This document shows positions 37,013 to 46,354 of a DNA stretch of 64,000 nucleotides, one piece after another. The position numbers and the translations under genes were made by a program. The notes under the pieces are model-generated. The model had not been told where the DNA came from, made no database searches, and saw only the letters and a program-made list of their open reading frames with translations. Every line of letters starts with the position of its first letter. Positions within the stretch are counted from its first letter, which is position 1. Origin of the DNA: Sphingomonas sp. HMP6 (lineage in GTDB: Bacteria; Pseudomonadota; Alphaproteobacteria; Sphingomonadales; Sphingomonadaceae); the NCBI RefSeq assembly GCF_013374095.1, contig NZ_AP022672.1, forward strand, positions 867,501 through 931,500. The letters run 5' to 3'.

Positions 37013-38600
37013 TGTTGAGCCCAGTAATGTATCGAGCGACCTTGCTCTTCGCCGCTCCAGTCAATTCGCTCATGCAAAACGGCCAGTTCTTGGCCAATCC
37101 GTTCAGGCTATTGGACAGCAGGTAGACTGCGACATCGCCCGTCCTCGACCGGGTCATGAAATAGCGGTCGTGGAATGCCTGCTTGCCCTGCTGGTCGGTC
37201 ACGTTGAGCACCGTCACCGCTGGCCCCATGAAAGGGCCGGCCTGGTCAAGCGTCTGCCGGAGCTGGTCCAGGCGAGCGCGCGACTGCTTCTCATCGAGCG
37301 GATCCCCGGTATCGGCGTCCGTTCCGCTCCAACTCATTACCACAGAGAGGGTGAGGCCCGTGCAATTCAGCCGCAGCAGTCGCATCACGGACTCGCCATT
37401 GATGAACGGATCGACAATGAAGGCAGCCTCGATATCCGGATCGCCCAGCAACCAGTTGAAGTGAGCTATGACGTCGAGCTCATCGTCGAACGTCCGCGCA
37501 AACCATCGGTCGCGCGAGTGGCCATCTAGCATGGCGGCCAGATAGGTCGACATCGCCGTAAGACGGTCCGCTACCGGGGCGTGGTCGGCGGCGAAGATGG
37601 ATTGTTGGCGCGTCACCCGCGCCGCGCCTGACGCTTGTGCCGCCTTAGCGCGGCCTTTGCCCTTCGCTCGTTGCGTCAGCTTGTCGTCGATCTGGACCGT
37701 GGACGTCACGACGTTCATCACGGAATGGATCGATCTGAAATACTGCTGATCGACCTCGTGGAGGACGTCACCATCTGTGTCGAAGATCGACACTTTGAGT
37801 CCATAGATCGACCGCGGGACGGGGAGGTTCAGTTCCGCGACACCGATCGGGAGCGGCACGAGCCGGTTGAGCATTACGTCGTTGCTGGCGTCGCTGACGA
37901 TGATATGCGCCGAGAGTGCGCAATCCGTGCTTCCCCGGCGCGCGATCAAAACGGCGTCCGTCCCTTCATTCGCATTGGCGCTGAGCGCCGCGACGACGAA
38001 GCGGTTTTCGTTGTCGAACGCGATAGGGGCGTCGATCACGTCAAAGCCGCCGATATGATTTATGAAGCTCTTTCTGAAATCCAGATTTAGCTCCTCGTGG
38101 AGTTCACGTAGGACCGCTGCGATTTCCTGCGGATCAGGGAATATCTCCCCGGGTCTGGCATCGCCGGTATAGGCACGCATGCGCGTCGCATCGTTGCCGA
38201 AGCCGCGTGCGAGGATGGCGCGCGCCGCTAGCACGCCAGTGCCCGGCGCTTCCTCATCGAGCGCCGAAAGGTCGATGACGCCTTGTTCCAATAGGTCGAG
38301 AACCTCCCGGGCAGCGTCCGCGGTGACGACGTATTGGCGGATCTCCAGCCGCGCCGTAGATGGCAGCTTGACCGTTCTCGAGCTATGAAAACCCGCCGCT
38401 TTATCGGTCTCGGCCGCGCATCCATAAACATGTGCCGTGTCACCATCTTGGCGACCAAGATAGGCGAACCAGAACCACCAGGCCAGTTGAGCCTTGGGGC
38501 TGGGATCATTGGCGAAGTCGGCTTGGCTGTCGACCATCTGGCAGTTTCTTCCTGGCCGCGTCTCTATTTCGCCATATAACTTATCGCGCCAAAGCGTCAC
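36945..38600 (-). CDS. PLD-like domain protein, possible defence component
   Basis: 551 residues. The C-terminal third looks like a phospholipase D-type nuclease half: FNWLLGDPDIEAAFIVDPFINGESVMRLL, then KQAFHDRYFMTRSRTGDVAVYLLSNSLNGL, where the HDRY replaces the usual HKD motif and S-N-S-L-N completes it. The first 330 residues (RQYVVTADAAREVLDLLEQG, AFDNENRFVVAAL) recall VPA1262-type N-termini, which is uncertain. It has no signal peptide. It lies between the 712-residue unknown and a trypsin-PLD fusion, all on the minus strand, an arrangement often seen in antiphage gene groups. Confidence 0.5.
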   Translation of the reverse strand: MTLWRDKLYGEIETRPGRNCQMVDSQADFANDPSPKAQLAWWFWFAYLGRQDGDTAHVYGCAAETDKAAGFHSSRTVKLPSTARLEIRQYVVTADAAREVLDLLEQGVIDLSALDEEAPGTGVLAARAILARGFGNDATRMRAYTGDARPGEIFPDPQEIAAVLRELHEELNLDFRKSFINHIGGFDVIDAPIAFDNENRFVVAALSANANEGTDAVLIARRGSTDCALSAHIIVSDASNDVMLNRLVPLPIGVAELNLPVPRSIYGLKVSIFDTDGDVLHEVDQQYFRSIHSVMNVVTSTVQIDDKLTQRAKGKGRAKAAQASGAARVTRQQSIFAADHAPVADRLTAMSTYLAAMLDGHSRDRWFARTFDDELDVIAHFNWLLGDPDIEAAFIVDPFINGESVMRLLRLNCTGLTLSVVMSWSGTDADTGDPLDEKQSRARLDQLRQTLDQAGPFMGPAVTVLNVTDQQGKQAFHDRYFMTRSRTGDVAVYLLSNSLNGLAKNWPFCMSELTGAAKSKVARYITGLNNGRDIADDEPLRTTFAWPPQGA

Positions 38601-38845
38601 GCCGACCAGCGGTGTGTTAGCAGCCTCATAGGTGAGAATGCCAGGCGGGCGCCTGTTGTTTCCACTGCCTTATTCGCCTTGCGCGATGAATTGATCAAGG
38701 GACGATTATTGGACCGCAGGTCAGCAGGTCTCCGACGCGTCACGAAGTCGCCGCGAGGACGAGGTAGGCCGAGGAAACGTCGGCGTGTTTAGACCGTGAG
38801 AACGGCCCGTCGCACGTAGACGCACGGAGTTCCGGTAACTAGTCG

Positions 38846-41620
38846 TCAGCCAATCGCTTCTGCTACGTCCGTGCGCGGGACACGCCGGTAACCAGTAGGT
38901 GTAGGCTCGTCACGTCCGGCCACGCGCACCCCGCCAATCGCTTCATCCGCGTTCTGTCTGGCCTGATTGGCCCAGTCATATTCGAAGACGGCCGCATAGT
39001 ATTGAGCGATTTCGCGATCTCGGATCAGCAGGCTCGCATCGCGATTGTAGAGAGTGCCTTCATTGGTGAGATTGTGGCTTCCGAATAGCAACACCTCGCC
39101 GTCGACGATGATGCCTTTGGTGTGGCAGCGCAGCTGCAGCTTCACCCGGTCCATGTCGAAGCCGAACTTCTTGAGCCGTTCGAGCAGCGGCTGTTGCTTA
39201 ACTCCGCTCGCGGTTCCGAACTCGCGTCCGTCGCGGAAGATGATCCGGACGTCGAGTCCCGCCTTCTGTCTCGCGAGAAGGGTCGCGAAGAAGGTATCGA
39301 ACTCGTCGGCGTTCTCGCCGAGCATGTTGAACGACTGGTTCTGCAGCAGGATGCTCGTGGTGGCGTCCGCGATGGTCTTCGTCGCCTGCGCCAAGAACAG
39401 GCGGTTGCCGCGCGTGTCGCGATCCGGGGTCAGCAGCGGTTGGACGTCAATCTCGCGATTGAGCGTTAGCGGTTCGAAATAGCGCGCGGGCCGTCGAAGC
39501 GCCTCTTCGAAGAAGGCGCCTACTGGGACGAAGAGGTCGGGCAGTTCGTTGGCGGGCGCGACGGCGACCGGCAGCCGCTTAGCTTCATCGAAATCCCATT
39601 CGATATACTTCTGGAACATCCGTGCGAGGTCGGGCTGGGCAATGATCGCGTGCCATTCGCGGTTGTGCTGCTGGAGAGCGGCGGGATCGGCGGAATGATC
39701 TCCAGCCGGGTCGATATCCGCCTGGTTGGAATCCTTCCAGTTCCCGCTCGACAGCCAGAACTCCTTGCCGTCGCGGCTCGCGACCTTAATGTGATAGGCG
39801 CTCGGCACTATGCCGCCGGCACCGGCCGACGCCCAGACGTGTTCGAAGCGATCCCCGAGCCGATCCCGGAGCGCCTCGATGGCCGAGACCGTTCCCTTCC
39901 GCTGCGTGACCATTTTCAGCGTTTTAGTATCGTCGTCGATCGCCGCTACTATAGCATCGCTGATATGATTGGGCTCCCATTCGTACATGGTCGCGGTCAA
40001 CTTGCGCTCGACCCTCCCGATGAAGGCTTTGAGATTGGGAAACCCGGAATCTGGGCTTACGTGGAAAATTGCCTTCATTCTCGTCTGCACGCGGTCGAGG
40101 CTAAGGTTCGGCGGCTCCCGGTATTGACCAGGGCGCGCGAGTGCTTCGGTCACCATTGGATCGATCCCGAGGGCTGTTAGCTGATCGGGGAGGGGAGCAG
40201 TGCGAACGTCGACCCCGACCCCGAGGAACGAGAGGGGGATCGGCCGCCGGTTCTCCGCCGCGAGCGCCGAAGGAGTCAGCTTCTCGCGCAGCTCGACGAC
40301 TACGACTTCTTCGTTGGTGATCCAGCCACCCTTGAATCGATAGCCTGCGCGAACGTCAAATATGTCAGGATCGGATTGCAGCTCGGCGCTCGCAAGCGCC
40401 ACTGCGGATTTGATGCCGGCAGCGGCCGGAGTGACAGGATCTCCTTGTATGACCGAAAGTGAAGGGTTCAGCTCGTCGACGATACGCACCGTGATCTCGA
40501 TCGGCACATTGACGGTGACGCGCATGATGCTGCCGGTTCCCGCTTTTCCCGCAAAGGCGCCGGGCGAAGAGGTGACCGGGGCCTGGGTGGCTATGAGGCG
40601 TGGCGGCGTGTCGAGAAGTCCGCGCTTGGCATCTGCCAGCAGGGCGGCGAGCCTTGAAGCTGGCACAGCGTAGTTGGCCTCCTTGAACAATCCGGCAAAA
40701 TGCAGCCCGATCGCCTCGCCGGTTCTGAGCGAGACGATCACCGATCCCGAATTGCCGCCAAGCGTCGAGCAGTCATGCTCGAGTTCGAGTTCGCCTGTGG
40801 ACATGATCGACCCCGGCGCGAGCCGTTTCTTGTCATAGACGTCGCCGAAGAGCTTTTTGACGAGTCCCTGATCAGGGATGCGGGTATCGCGTGCTGGATA
40901 GCCGATCGTAGCGACGAAATCATCCGGGTTGATCTCGCTCGCCAGCAGAAGTGGAGGCGCCAGCGCATGCTGGCCGTTCTGGCGGCTTACGCGCAGAAAG
41001 GCGACGTCGGGACCGTCGGTCGGCGCGATCCACAGGATGTCGGCGATCGAGAACTCAGCGGCTGCAGCTCTTTGATATTCTTCTAGGAAGTCGATCCGAG
41101 ACACCATCGGCGCATTGTTCAGGCCGGTGCGGAATACGAAACGGGCATTGTCACGACGTCCGAACTCCACAGCGACATGGCGGTTGGTCACGATGATGTC
41201 GCTGTCGATCAACCAGCCAGTGCCGACCCAGCTGAAATCGGGATGATTGTTGACCTCGATCCGGCCGACCGAAGGTATGACGGCGTTGAGGCGGTCGCGT
41301 GCCTCGCTGATCCGATCCTTCCAAACATCGCTCGACGGTCCCGAAAATTCCTCGGTGACCTTATTGTCGGCAATGATGAAGACCGGTCGGCCGAGTGCCC
41401 TGACGATCGATTCCGCCGCGATCACGGCATCCGGATGCATTGCATCATGCTCGTCGAAGAGCGGCATCGACGGATCCGAGATGATCGATAGCATTCTGTC
41501 CTGGAAACCCGGCAAATGCGTTCCGGAAAGCGTCCCGAGCAACTCCTCCGTCAGCGCATCGTCGCCCTTGCCGACATCTGCAATGATCGACTTCAGATGC
41601 TTTTCTTGGATTTCCGTCAT
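38846..41620 (-). CDS. Trypsin-like protease fused to a phospholipase D-like domain
   Basis: About 924 residues from the ATG with GGGGAG upstream. The N-terminal protease has the complete chymotrypsin-type triad: His in SDIIVTNRHVAVEFG, Asp in GPDVAFLRVS and Ser in STLGGNSGSVIVSL. The C-terminal PLD domain has a half-site TTSILLQNQSFNML and the full HKD motif LRCHTKGIIVDGEVLLFGSHNLTNEG, then a YxxxFxxDW end. There is no signal peptide, so it acts in the cytoplasm. The coupling of a protease to a membrane- or DNA-cleaving domain suggests protease-controlled activation in an abortive-infection role. Confidence 0.7.
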   Translation of the reverse strand: MTEIQEKHLKSIIADVGKGDDALTEELLGTLSGTHLPGFQDRMLSIISDPSMPLFDEHDAMHPDAVIAAESIVRALGRPVFIIADNKVTEEFSGPSSDVWKDRISEARDRLNAVIPSVGRIEVNNHPDFSWVGTGWLIDSDIIVTNRHVAVEFGRRDNARFVFRTGLNNAPMVSRIDFLEEYQRAAAAEFSIADILWIAPTDGPDVAFLRVSRQNGQHALAPPLLLASEINPDDFVATIGYPARDTRIPDQGLVKKLFGDVYDKKRLAPGSIMSTGELELEHDCSTLGGNSGSVIVSLRTGEAIGLHFAGLFKEANYAVPASRLAALLADAKRGLLDTPPRLIATQAPVTSSPGAFAGKAGTGSIMRVTVNVPIEITVRIVDELNPSLSVIQGDPVTPAAAGIKSAVALASAELQSDPDIFDVRAGYRFKGGWITNEEVVVVELREKLTPSALAAENRRPIPLSFLGVGVDVRTAPLPDQLTALGIDPMVTEALARPGQYREPPNLSLDRVQTRMKAIFHVSPDSGFPNLKAFIGRVERKLTATMYEWEPNHISDAIVAAIDDDTKTLKMVTQRKGTVSAIEALRDRLGDRFEHVWASAGAGGIVPSAYHIKVASRDGKEFWLSSGNWKDSNQADIDPAGDHSADPAALQQHNREWHAIIAQPDLARMFQKYIEWDFDEAKRLPVAVAPANELPDLFVPVGAFFEEALRRPARYFEPLTLNREIDVQPLLTPDRDTRGNRLFLAQATKTIADATTSILLQNQSFNMLGENADEFDTFFATLLARQKAGLDVRIIFRDGREFGTASGVKQQPLLERLKKFGFDMDRVKLQLRCHTKGIIVDGEVLLFGSHNLTNEGTLYNRDASLLIRDREIAQYYAAVFEYDWANQARQNADEAIGGVRVAGRDEPTPTGYRRVPRTDVAEAIG

Positions 41621-41706
41621 GGCCACTCCCCGTCGCGTCGTTGTGTTGGACTTATCCGATTTGATAGCTCGAGAACCAAGGAGCGAAGCGCTCGAGCACG
41701 GCGTCC

Positions 41707-43140
41707 CTAGCTGGCAGGAGCGTTCATTTCATCGAGTAGCGCTTGAAGATCCTTGGCGTTCTTGACCTCGTCGAGCCTACGCTTGGTCGCCGCGGCGTCT
41801 GCGTCGCGCACGGTCTGCGCGGCCGCGACGCTCGCATCGAGAACGCCCGCGACATCCTTGCCCGAGCTTCCGATGTTGTATTGGAGCATCGTCGGCTCGC
41901 CCATCGACCCGAATTCGGCTCCGACCGTCCTGCCGCCGAAGATGCTTCCGCCGGTCCGCATCGCGAAGTGCCGTGAGAGCTGGGGTAACTTCACGTCTGC
42001 ACTGCCCGACGCTTGCTTCGCATCGGTCCAGCTCCTGTCCGTGGTGCACGCGGTTGCATCGGCGCAAGGTCGCAGCTTTACCGCTGCTGGTATGGGCCGA
42101 ACGTAGGTCATGTCACGGGTTACCAGCACACCGCTTCTCGTGACCTCTGCGGCACAGGCGGACGCATGCGTCTGGGGTTTGCAGCCAAACCAGCCCGCGA
42201 TCAGCGCATCGGGTGCGACGCTGACCTCGTATCCGAATTTTCCGGGATAGCGCTTGCCGTCCGCCAACACCGCTGCGACCTCGCGTTTATTCTGAACTTT
42301 GGCCTGATCGAGCGTCTCAACTTCACGCTCCAGCGGCATCATCACGAACCAGTCGGTGATGTTCGGCGCGCCGATCCGGGCGATTAGATTGGGGATGGCG
42401 GCATTGGCGTCGTAAACCGGAGTCAAACCGTCCTTCAGCGTCGCGTTGATGGTAAGTGCTGCTTCGAGTTCGCCAACCTGCGAACGCCGCAAAACGAGCA
42501 ACTCCTGGGTCGCGGTCGATGCGTCGCCAGTGATGATGCGAGCCTCAAGGGCATTTACCTCGTGCCTGCGCTGATCGAGTTCGGCAAGCGCCTTGGTCAC
42601 TCTGGACGTGCATTCGAGATACCAATTCGTCGCATAATAATGCGGTTGCCTGGATTTCCTGTCGCGGCCTTCCGCGACTGCGCCGAGCGGTTTGATCGCC
42701 GCGGCAACCCCGAGTCCGGCGATAGGGTTCGCGGTCATCGCCGCAACGGCGGCCCCGGCCTTGATCAAAGAGATTAGGAGAGGGCCACCCTGTCCCGTCG
42801 TCTTCCCGTTGAAATCCTTCAGATACCAATCGTCGTTGAAATGAACCTTGGTTTCGCGATCGACGAGAAAACCGCTCTCCGCATCGAGTGAAATGATCCG
42901 GCGTGGCGACGCCTTGCCGGCCAGCACAACCTTATACGCGAACTCGATCTGGAGAAGTGGATCGTTGTCTTTGAGCGACACCTGCGCCGCCGCGGGCAAG
43001 GGACATTTGGTGATACGTTGGGTGACCCCCGCAGTAACGGTGACCGCAGGCAAGGCATAGTCGATGCGAACTCGCTCCGCTGCATGTGCCACGACCGGGC
43101 TTGCTGTCAGCAAACATGCAATCAGCCATATGTGCCGCAT
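41707..43140 (-). CDS. Exported protein of unknown function
   Basis: About 477 residues from ATG 43140, which has AGGGGGG seven bases upstream. A signal peptide is evident (MRHIWLIACLLTASPVVAHA), so the product is periplasmic or outer-membrane associated. A hydrophobic Ala/Gly stretch near residues 130-150 (LIKAGAAVAAMTANPIAGLGVAAAI) resembles a pore or membrane segment. The rest is soluble, ending in a coiled region (AAQTVRDADAAATKRRLDEV). It follows the trypsin-PLD gene on the same strand. I recognise no family. Confidence 0.6.
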   Translation of the reverse strand: MRHIWLIACLLTASPVVAHAAERVRIDYALPAVTVTAGVTQRITKCPLPAAAQVSLKDNDPLLQIEFAYKVVLAGKASPRRIISLDAESGFLVDRETKVHFNDDWYLKDFNGKTTGQGGPLLISLIKAGAAVAAMTANPIAGLGVAAAIKPLGAVAEGRDRKSRQPHYYATNWYLECTSRVTKALAELDQRRHEVNALEARIITGDASTATQELLVLRRSQVGELEAALTINATLKDGLTPVYDANAAIPNLIARIGAPNITDWFVMMPLEREVETLDQAKVQNKREVAAVLADGKRYPGKFGYEVSVAPDALIAGWFGCKPQTHASACAAEVTRSGVLVTRDMTYVRPIPAAVKLRPCADATACTTDRSWTDAKQASGSADVKLPQLSRHFAMRTGGSIFGGRTVGAEFGSMGEPTMLQYNIGSSGKDVAGVLDASVAAAQTVRDADAAATKRRLDEVKNAKDLQALLDEMNAPAS

Positions 43141-43970
43141 ATCCCCCCCTTTTCGCTTCCTCGACGCGACAGCTGCCCCCATCGCCCACTCATGTCGTCA
43201 TCAGCGGGGCGGCACCATGGCTGGCGTCCCCGCAGTCTAGTAATGGGCCATATCCCCATGCAATGCTAGCTTGGCATGTTATGGATTTTACGCAACGATT
43301 ACTTGAGCCGAGCAATACATTTTACCCCCATAGAGAAAAATCGGCGAAGAACTTTGAGAACTGCAAAAGACCTTCGGCTAACATGATGAAATCGCGAGAG
43401 ATCGGTGGCCGCCGCGACCACATGCTGCCCTCGGTGTCTTCTCGTTCCAGTAGAGGCGACTCCTTCGTCAGGCCAATATCCGGACCAGCCTCTAACTGTG
43501 TCATTCGGATGACGCCGACTTTGGGAAGCACTTACGCCTTTGCAAGCGCATTGTTGCGTGCTTCGCCGTCTGAAGCTCGCCCTGTCCCGGCGGGCGCCAC
43601 GGGTACGCCCAGGTCTTTGATGATAGGTCGTCGGCGCTTGCACGGCTGGATAACGAGAAGGTCGAAGTTTCCGGTCGTTGATCATCGCACGTCGGCCGTG
43701 TCGTAAGCTGACGCCTTCGTCACAGTGGTCTCAGTCAGTAGTTGGCCGCTGCGATCCTGCCGGGTTTCGAGAGCATCCCGAACGCGGTTCGTCAGGCTCG
43801 CTACGAAGTATTTGGCAGCTCTTGGCAGGGGTTGATCTCGCCTAAAAACGTAAGCTCGGCACTAGGGTCGTTTCGTCACGGTTGCGGTCCCGCCTTGCCG
43901 GGCAGATACCGAATGCCGAATAGCCAGTGGCTCAAACAGGCCACGCAGGTCGGGGGCTGCCATTTTTCAT
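43141..43970. other. Mostly non-coding 830-base stretch
   Basis: The only plausible gene is a 69-residue minus-strand frame at 43322-43531 (MLPKVGVIRMTQLEAGPDIG start, LLQFSKFFADFSLWG end), which may be a gene remnant. One TGTCATTCGG (43499-43508) resembles the island-end unit, but no second unit is next to it. The right part must hold the promoter of the phosphoesterase gene. Confidence 0.35.
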
Positions 43971-45077
43971 TTGATCTTCGCCATCCCAAGCATTTTCGTG
44001 ATCGTCCGCTGGCTACTGCAGCTATCGCTGCCGCTGTGGGGCAAAGGCGCCATCGCTCTGCTGATCCTGTTCACATCGCAGTTTCATCTCTGGAGCAGGC
44101 TGTCGTCCGGATCGGTCTTCGCTCCGGAGTTCCCACGGGCCGCCGTCGTCCTGTTCAACTGGGGCTTCGGGGCCATCGCGTTCCTCGCGGTGCTGCAGAT
44201 CGTGCTCGATCTGGGCACGCTTGCGGTCATCCTGACGACGGGAGGAGGCTTCGGAACGCCGGACTTCCTACGCTACGCGATCGCGGGTGCAGCAGTCACC
44301 CTGGCAGCGTTAGGTGTCGCCAACGCGACGCGCGTCCCTCCGGTGATGGACATCGAGGTCGAGATCCGCGGGTTGCCGAGGGAATTCGACGGCTATCGGC
44401 TGCTTCAGCTCACCGATCTCCACATCAGCAGGCTGTTCCCGGTGAGTTGGGCGGATACGGTGGTTGACCGCGCCAACGCGTCGGAGGTGGACGTCGTCGT
44501 TGTCACAGGCGACTTCATCGACGGGTCGGTGGCGATGCGCCGTGCCGACGTGCAGCCGCTCGAGCGTCTGCGCGCTCCCGACGGCGTGTATGCGATACCC
44601 GGCAACCATGAATACTTATTCGATTACGCCGCTTGGATGCGGCGCCTTTCCGGGCTTGGGATGCGCATGCTGCCGAACGCGCACACGATAGTGACGCGCG
44701 GACGTGCTCGGATCGTTCTTGCCGGCGTGACCGATCTTTCCGCACCCGGACACGGGCAGCCGGGACCGGATCTGGCAGCGGCGTTGACGGGCGCGCCGGC
44801 CGACGCTCCTGTCATCCTGCTCGACCATCAGCCACGACGTGCAAAAGCGGCCTCCGCACACGGTGTCGCGCTTCAGCTTTCGGGCCATACCCATGGAGGC
44901 ATGGTCGTGGGTCTCGACCGGCTTGTCGCGAACGGCAATGGCGGGTTCGTATCCGGACTTTACGACGTCGACGGGATGACGCTCTATGTCAGCAACGGAA
45001 CGGGGTTGTGGCCGGGATTCGCCCTGCGTCTTGGTCGACCGTCGGAAATGACCCGCGTGACGTTACGTTCGGCGTAG
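43971..45077 (+). CDS. Membrane-anchored metallophosphoesterase
   Basis: 368 residues with a TTG start (MIFAIPSIFVIVRWLLQL). The N-terminal 120 residues contain several membrane helices. The calcineurin-like domain follows: LLQLTDLHISRLF (D-x-H), VVVVTGDFIDGS (G-D), YAIPGNHEYLFD (G-N-H-E/D), and LQLSGHTHGGMVVG (G-H-x-H). The metal-binding set is complete, so it should be active, facing the cytoplasm or periplasm depending on helix number. Related YkuE/YaeI-like enzymes act on lipid-linked phosphates. It stands alone on the plus strand. Confidence 0.85.
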   Translation: MIFAIPSIFVIVRWLLQLSLPLWGKGAIALLILFTSQFHLWSRLSSGSVFAPEFPRAAVVLFNWGFGAIAFLAVLQIVLDLGTLAVILTTGGGFGTPDFLRYAIAGAAVTLAALGVANATRVPPVMDIEVEIRGLPREFDGYRLLQLTDLHISRLFPVSWADTVVDRANASEVDVVVVTGDFIDGSVAMRRADVQPLERLRAPDGVYAIPGNHEYLFDYAAWMRRLSGLGMRMLPNAHTIVTRGRARIVLAGVTDLSAPGHGQPGPDLAAALTGAPADAPVILLDHQPRRAKAASAHGVALQLSGHTHGGMVVGLDRLVANGNGGFVSGLYDVDGMTLYVSNGTGLWPGFALRLGRPSEMTRVTLRSA

Positions 45078-45215
45078 CCGCATCGCCGGACTTGAAGTTC
45101 AGACGTTTTCACATCCGGATTTGCGGCGCGTCCCATGGCTCCGATTGCGGCACCGGGCGTTCGGACTGAGGTAGGCCGAGCCTATTGTCGGATCGCCGAA
45201 CTGAGAGGGATTGCG

Positions 45216-45402
45216 ATGTTTAACGTTAATGAAGCGGGGCAGGCGGAGCTCGATGCGGCCGAGGGCCTGCGCGGGCAAGTCTTCGAGATCGTCCGCTATC
45301 GTGAAGAGCGGGGGGCGGTTCGACAGCCTGCGGCAGCTCGCCGAGGTTCCCGGGTTGTGCGGCACGCTCGACGACGCGACGTTGGCCAACCTCACGGTCT
45401 GA
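45216..45402 (+). pseudogene. Helix-hairpin-helix (ComEA-like) protein with a one-base frameshift
   Basis: The gene starts MFNVNEAGQAELDAAEGLRG, with GAGAGGGA before it, and continues to IVRYREERG. A run of six G (around 45310) then shifts the frame; removing one G lets it continue as RFDSLRQLAEVPGLCGTLDDATLANLTV and stop. The result would be a 61-residue DNA-binding protein of the ComEA helix-hairpin-helix type. The break is either a real mutation, phase variation at the G-run, or a sequencing error. Confidence 0.6.
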
Positions 45403-45415
45403 TCCTCGGCCCTCA

Positions 45416-46120
45416 TCACGCGGGCGCTGTGGAGCACCCCTTCGACACCTCCACCGTCAACAGCGAACATATCGCGCGCAAGGATTCCCTGCTTTCCTCG
45501 AGGCATGGCGGACTCATGCTCATCCACCGTCGTTCAGCGGCGGCGTGTAAATGGGTTAGCCACGTCGTATGCGCTATTTCGGTATCTACCTGCTCGGGCC
45601 GCTCTTGATTCCCGCGCCGTCCATAGATCGAGACCGCCGTCACGCGGACGTCCGCGCCGACCGCCCACTTGCGACTGTTGAGGCCATAATCCCCAACCGC
45701 TTGAAAGCGACCTGTTTTGGTGGTGGCGCAGTAGAGGGCGGGTGACGACGATTGGCTGTTATCCAAGTCGGGTCCGGTAGCTTCTGGGGGTGCAGCGATC
45801 GAGAAATGGACCTCTCCAGAATGGAGGGCTTCCGATTTTCGCCTTGTCGTTCCGAGGCGCTCCGCAAGCCCATCGAGGACGGCATCGATGCCCGTCGCAT
45901 TCAGCCGATATAGGATGTTGCGTCCCGACCGCTTCGCCTCGACTAGCCCCGCGTTCAGCAGGACTGCGAGGTGGGTCGACATGCTGTTCAGCGGCACGTT
46001 GAGGGAGCGGGCGAGCTCTCCCGATGTCCGGGTGGTATTGGGCGCCACCGACAGGGTGATCAGCACGTCGAGGCGAGTCCCCTGACCCATCGCGGTCAGA
46101 ATCTTGGTGACGTCAGGCAT
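45416..46120 (-). CDS. ArsR-family transcriptional regulator with an unusual C-terminal extension
   Basis: The first 95 residues are a typical ArsR winged helix: LTAMGQGTRLDVLITL, TSGELARSLNVPLNSMSTHLAVLLNAGLVEAKRSGRNILYRL. Normal family members end near residue 110, but this frame runs to 234. The tail includes GRFQAVGDYGLNSRKWAVGADVRVT, which looks like outer-membrane barrel sequence, so the end is probably a fusion with remnant DNA. It is divergent from the SDR gene at 46355, the usual arrangement for an ArsR controlling its neighbour. Confidence 0.65.
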   Translation of the reverse strand: MPDVTKILTAMGQGTRLDVLITLSVAPNTTRTSGELARSLNVPLNSMSTHLAVLLNAGLVEAKRSGRNILYRLNATGIDAVLDGLAERLGTTRRKSEALHSGEVHFSIAAPPEATGPDLDNSQSSSPALYCATTKTGRFQAVGDYGLNSRKWAVGADVRVTAVSIYGRRGNQERPEQVDTEIAHTTWLTHLHAAAERRWMSMSPPCLEESRESLRAICSLLTVEVSKGCSTAPA

Positions 46121-46354
46121 TTTTTCGATCTCCCGGTCTTCATCGTCTCTCCTGCTTGATGATCGTTGCGCCGCCGCATGCTGACTGCCGTCACTGGTCG
46201 CGCGCCCGACCGATCCGCCGATGTCCGCCGCCCCGCAAAGTGAACGGGTGCACTATGAGATGAGGAACAGCCGCGATAGACGCTTCTGCGCGGACGCGAC
46301 CGCCGCGCGCAGCCGCTTTCGTTTACCTGAAGAACCGGACAGGATGCCAAGCCG

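Noticed and set aside
43497..43512. TGTCATTCGG similar to the island-end unit
   Set aside because: A single copy without the second block or spacing, inside a possible short gene; likely chance.
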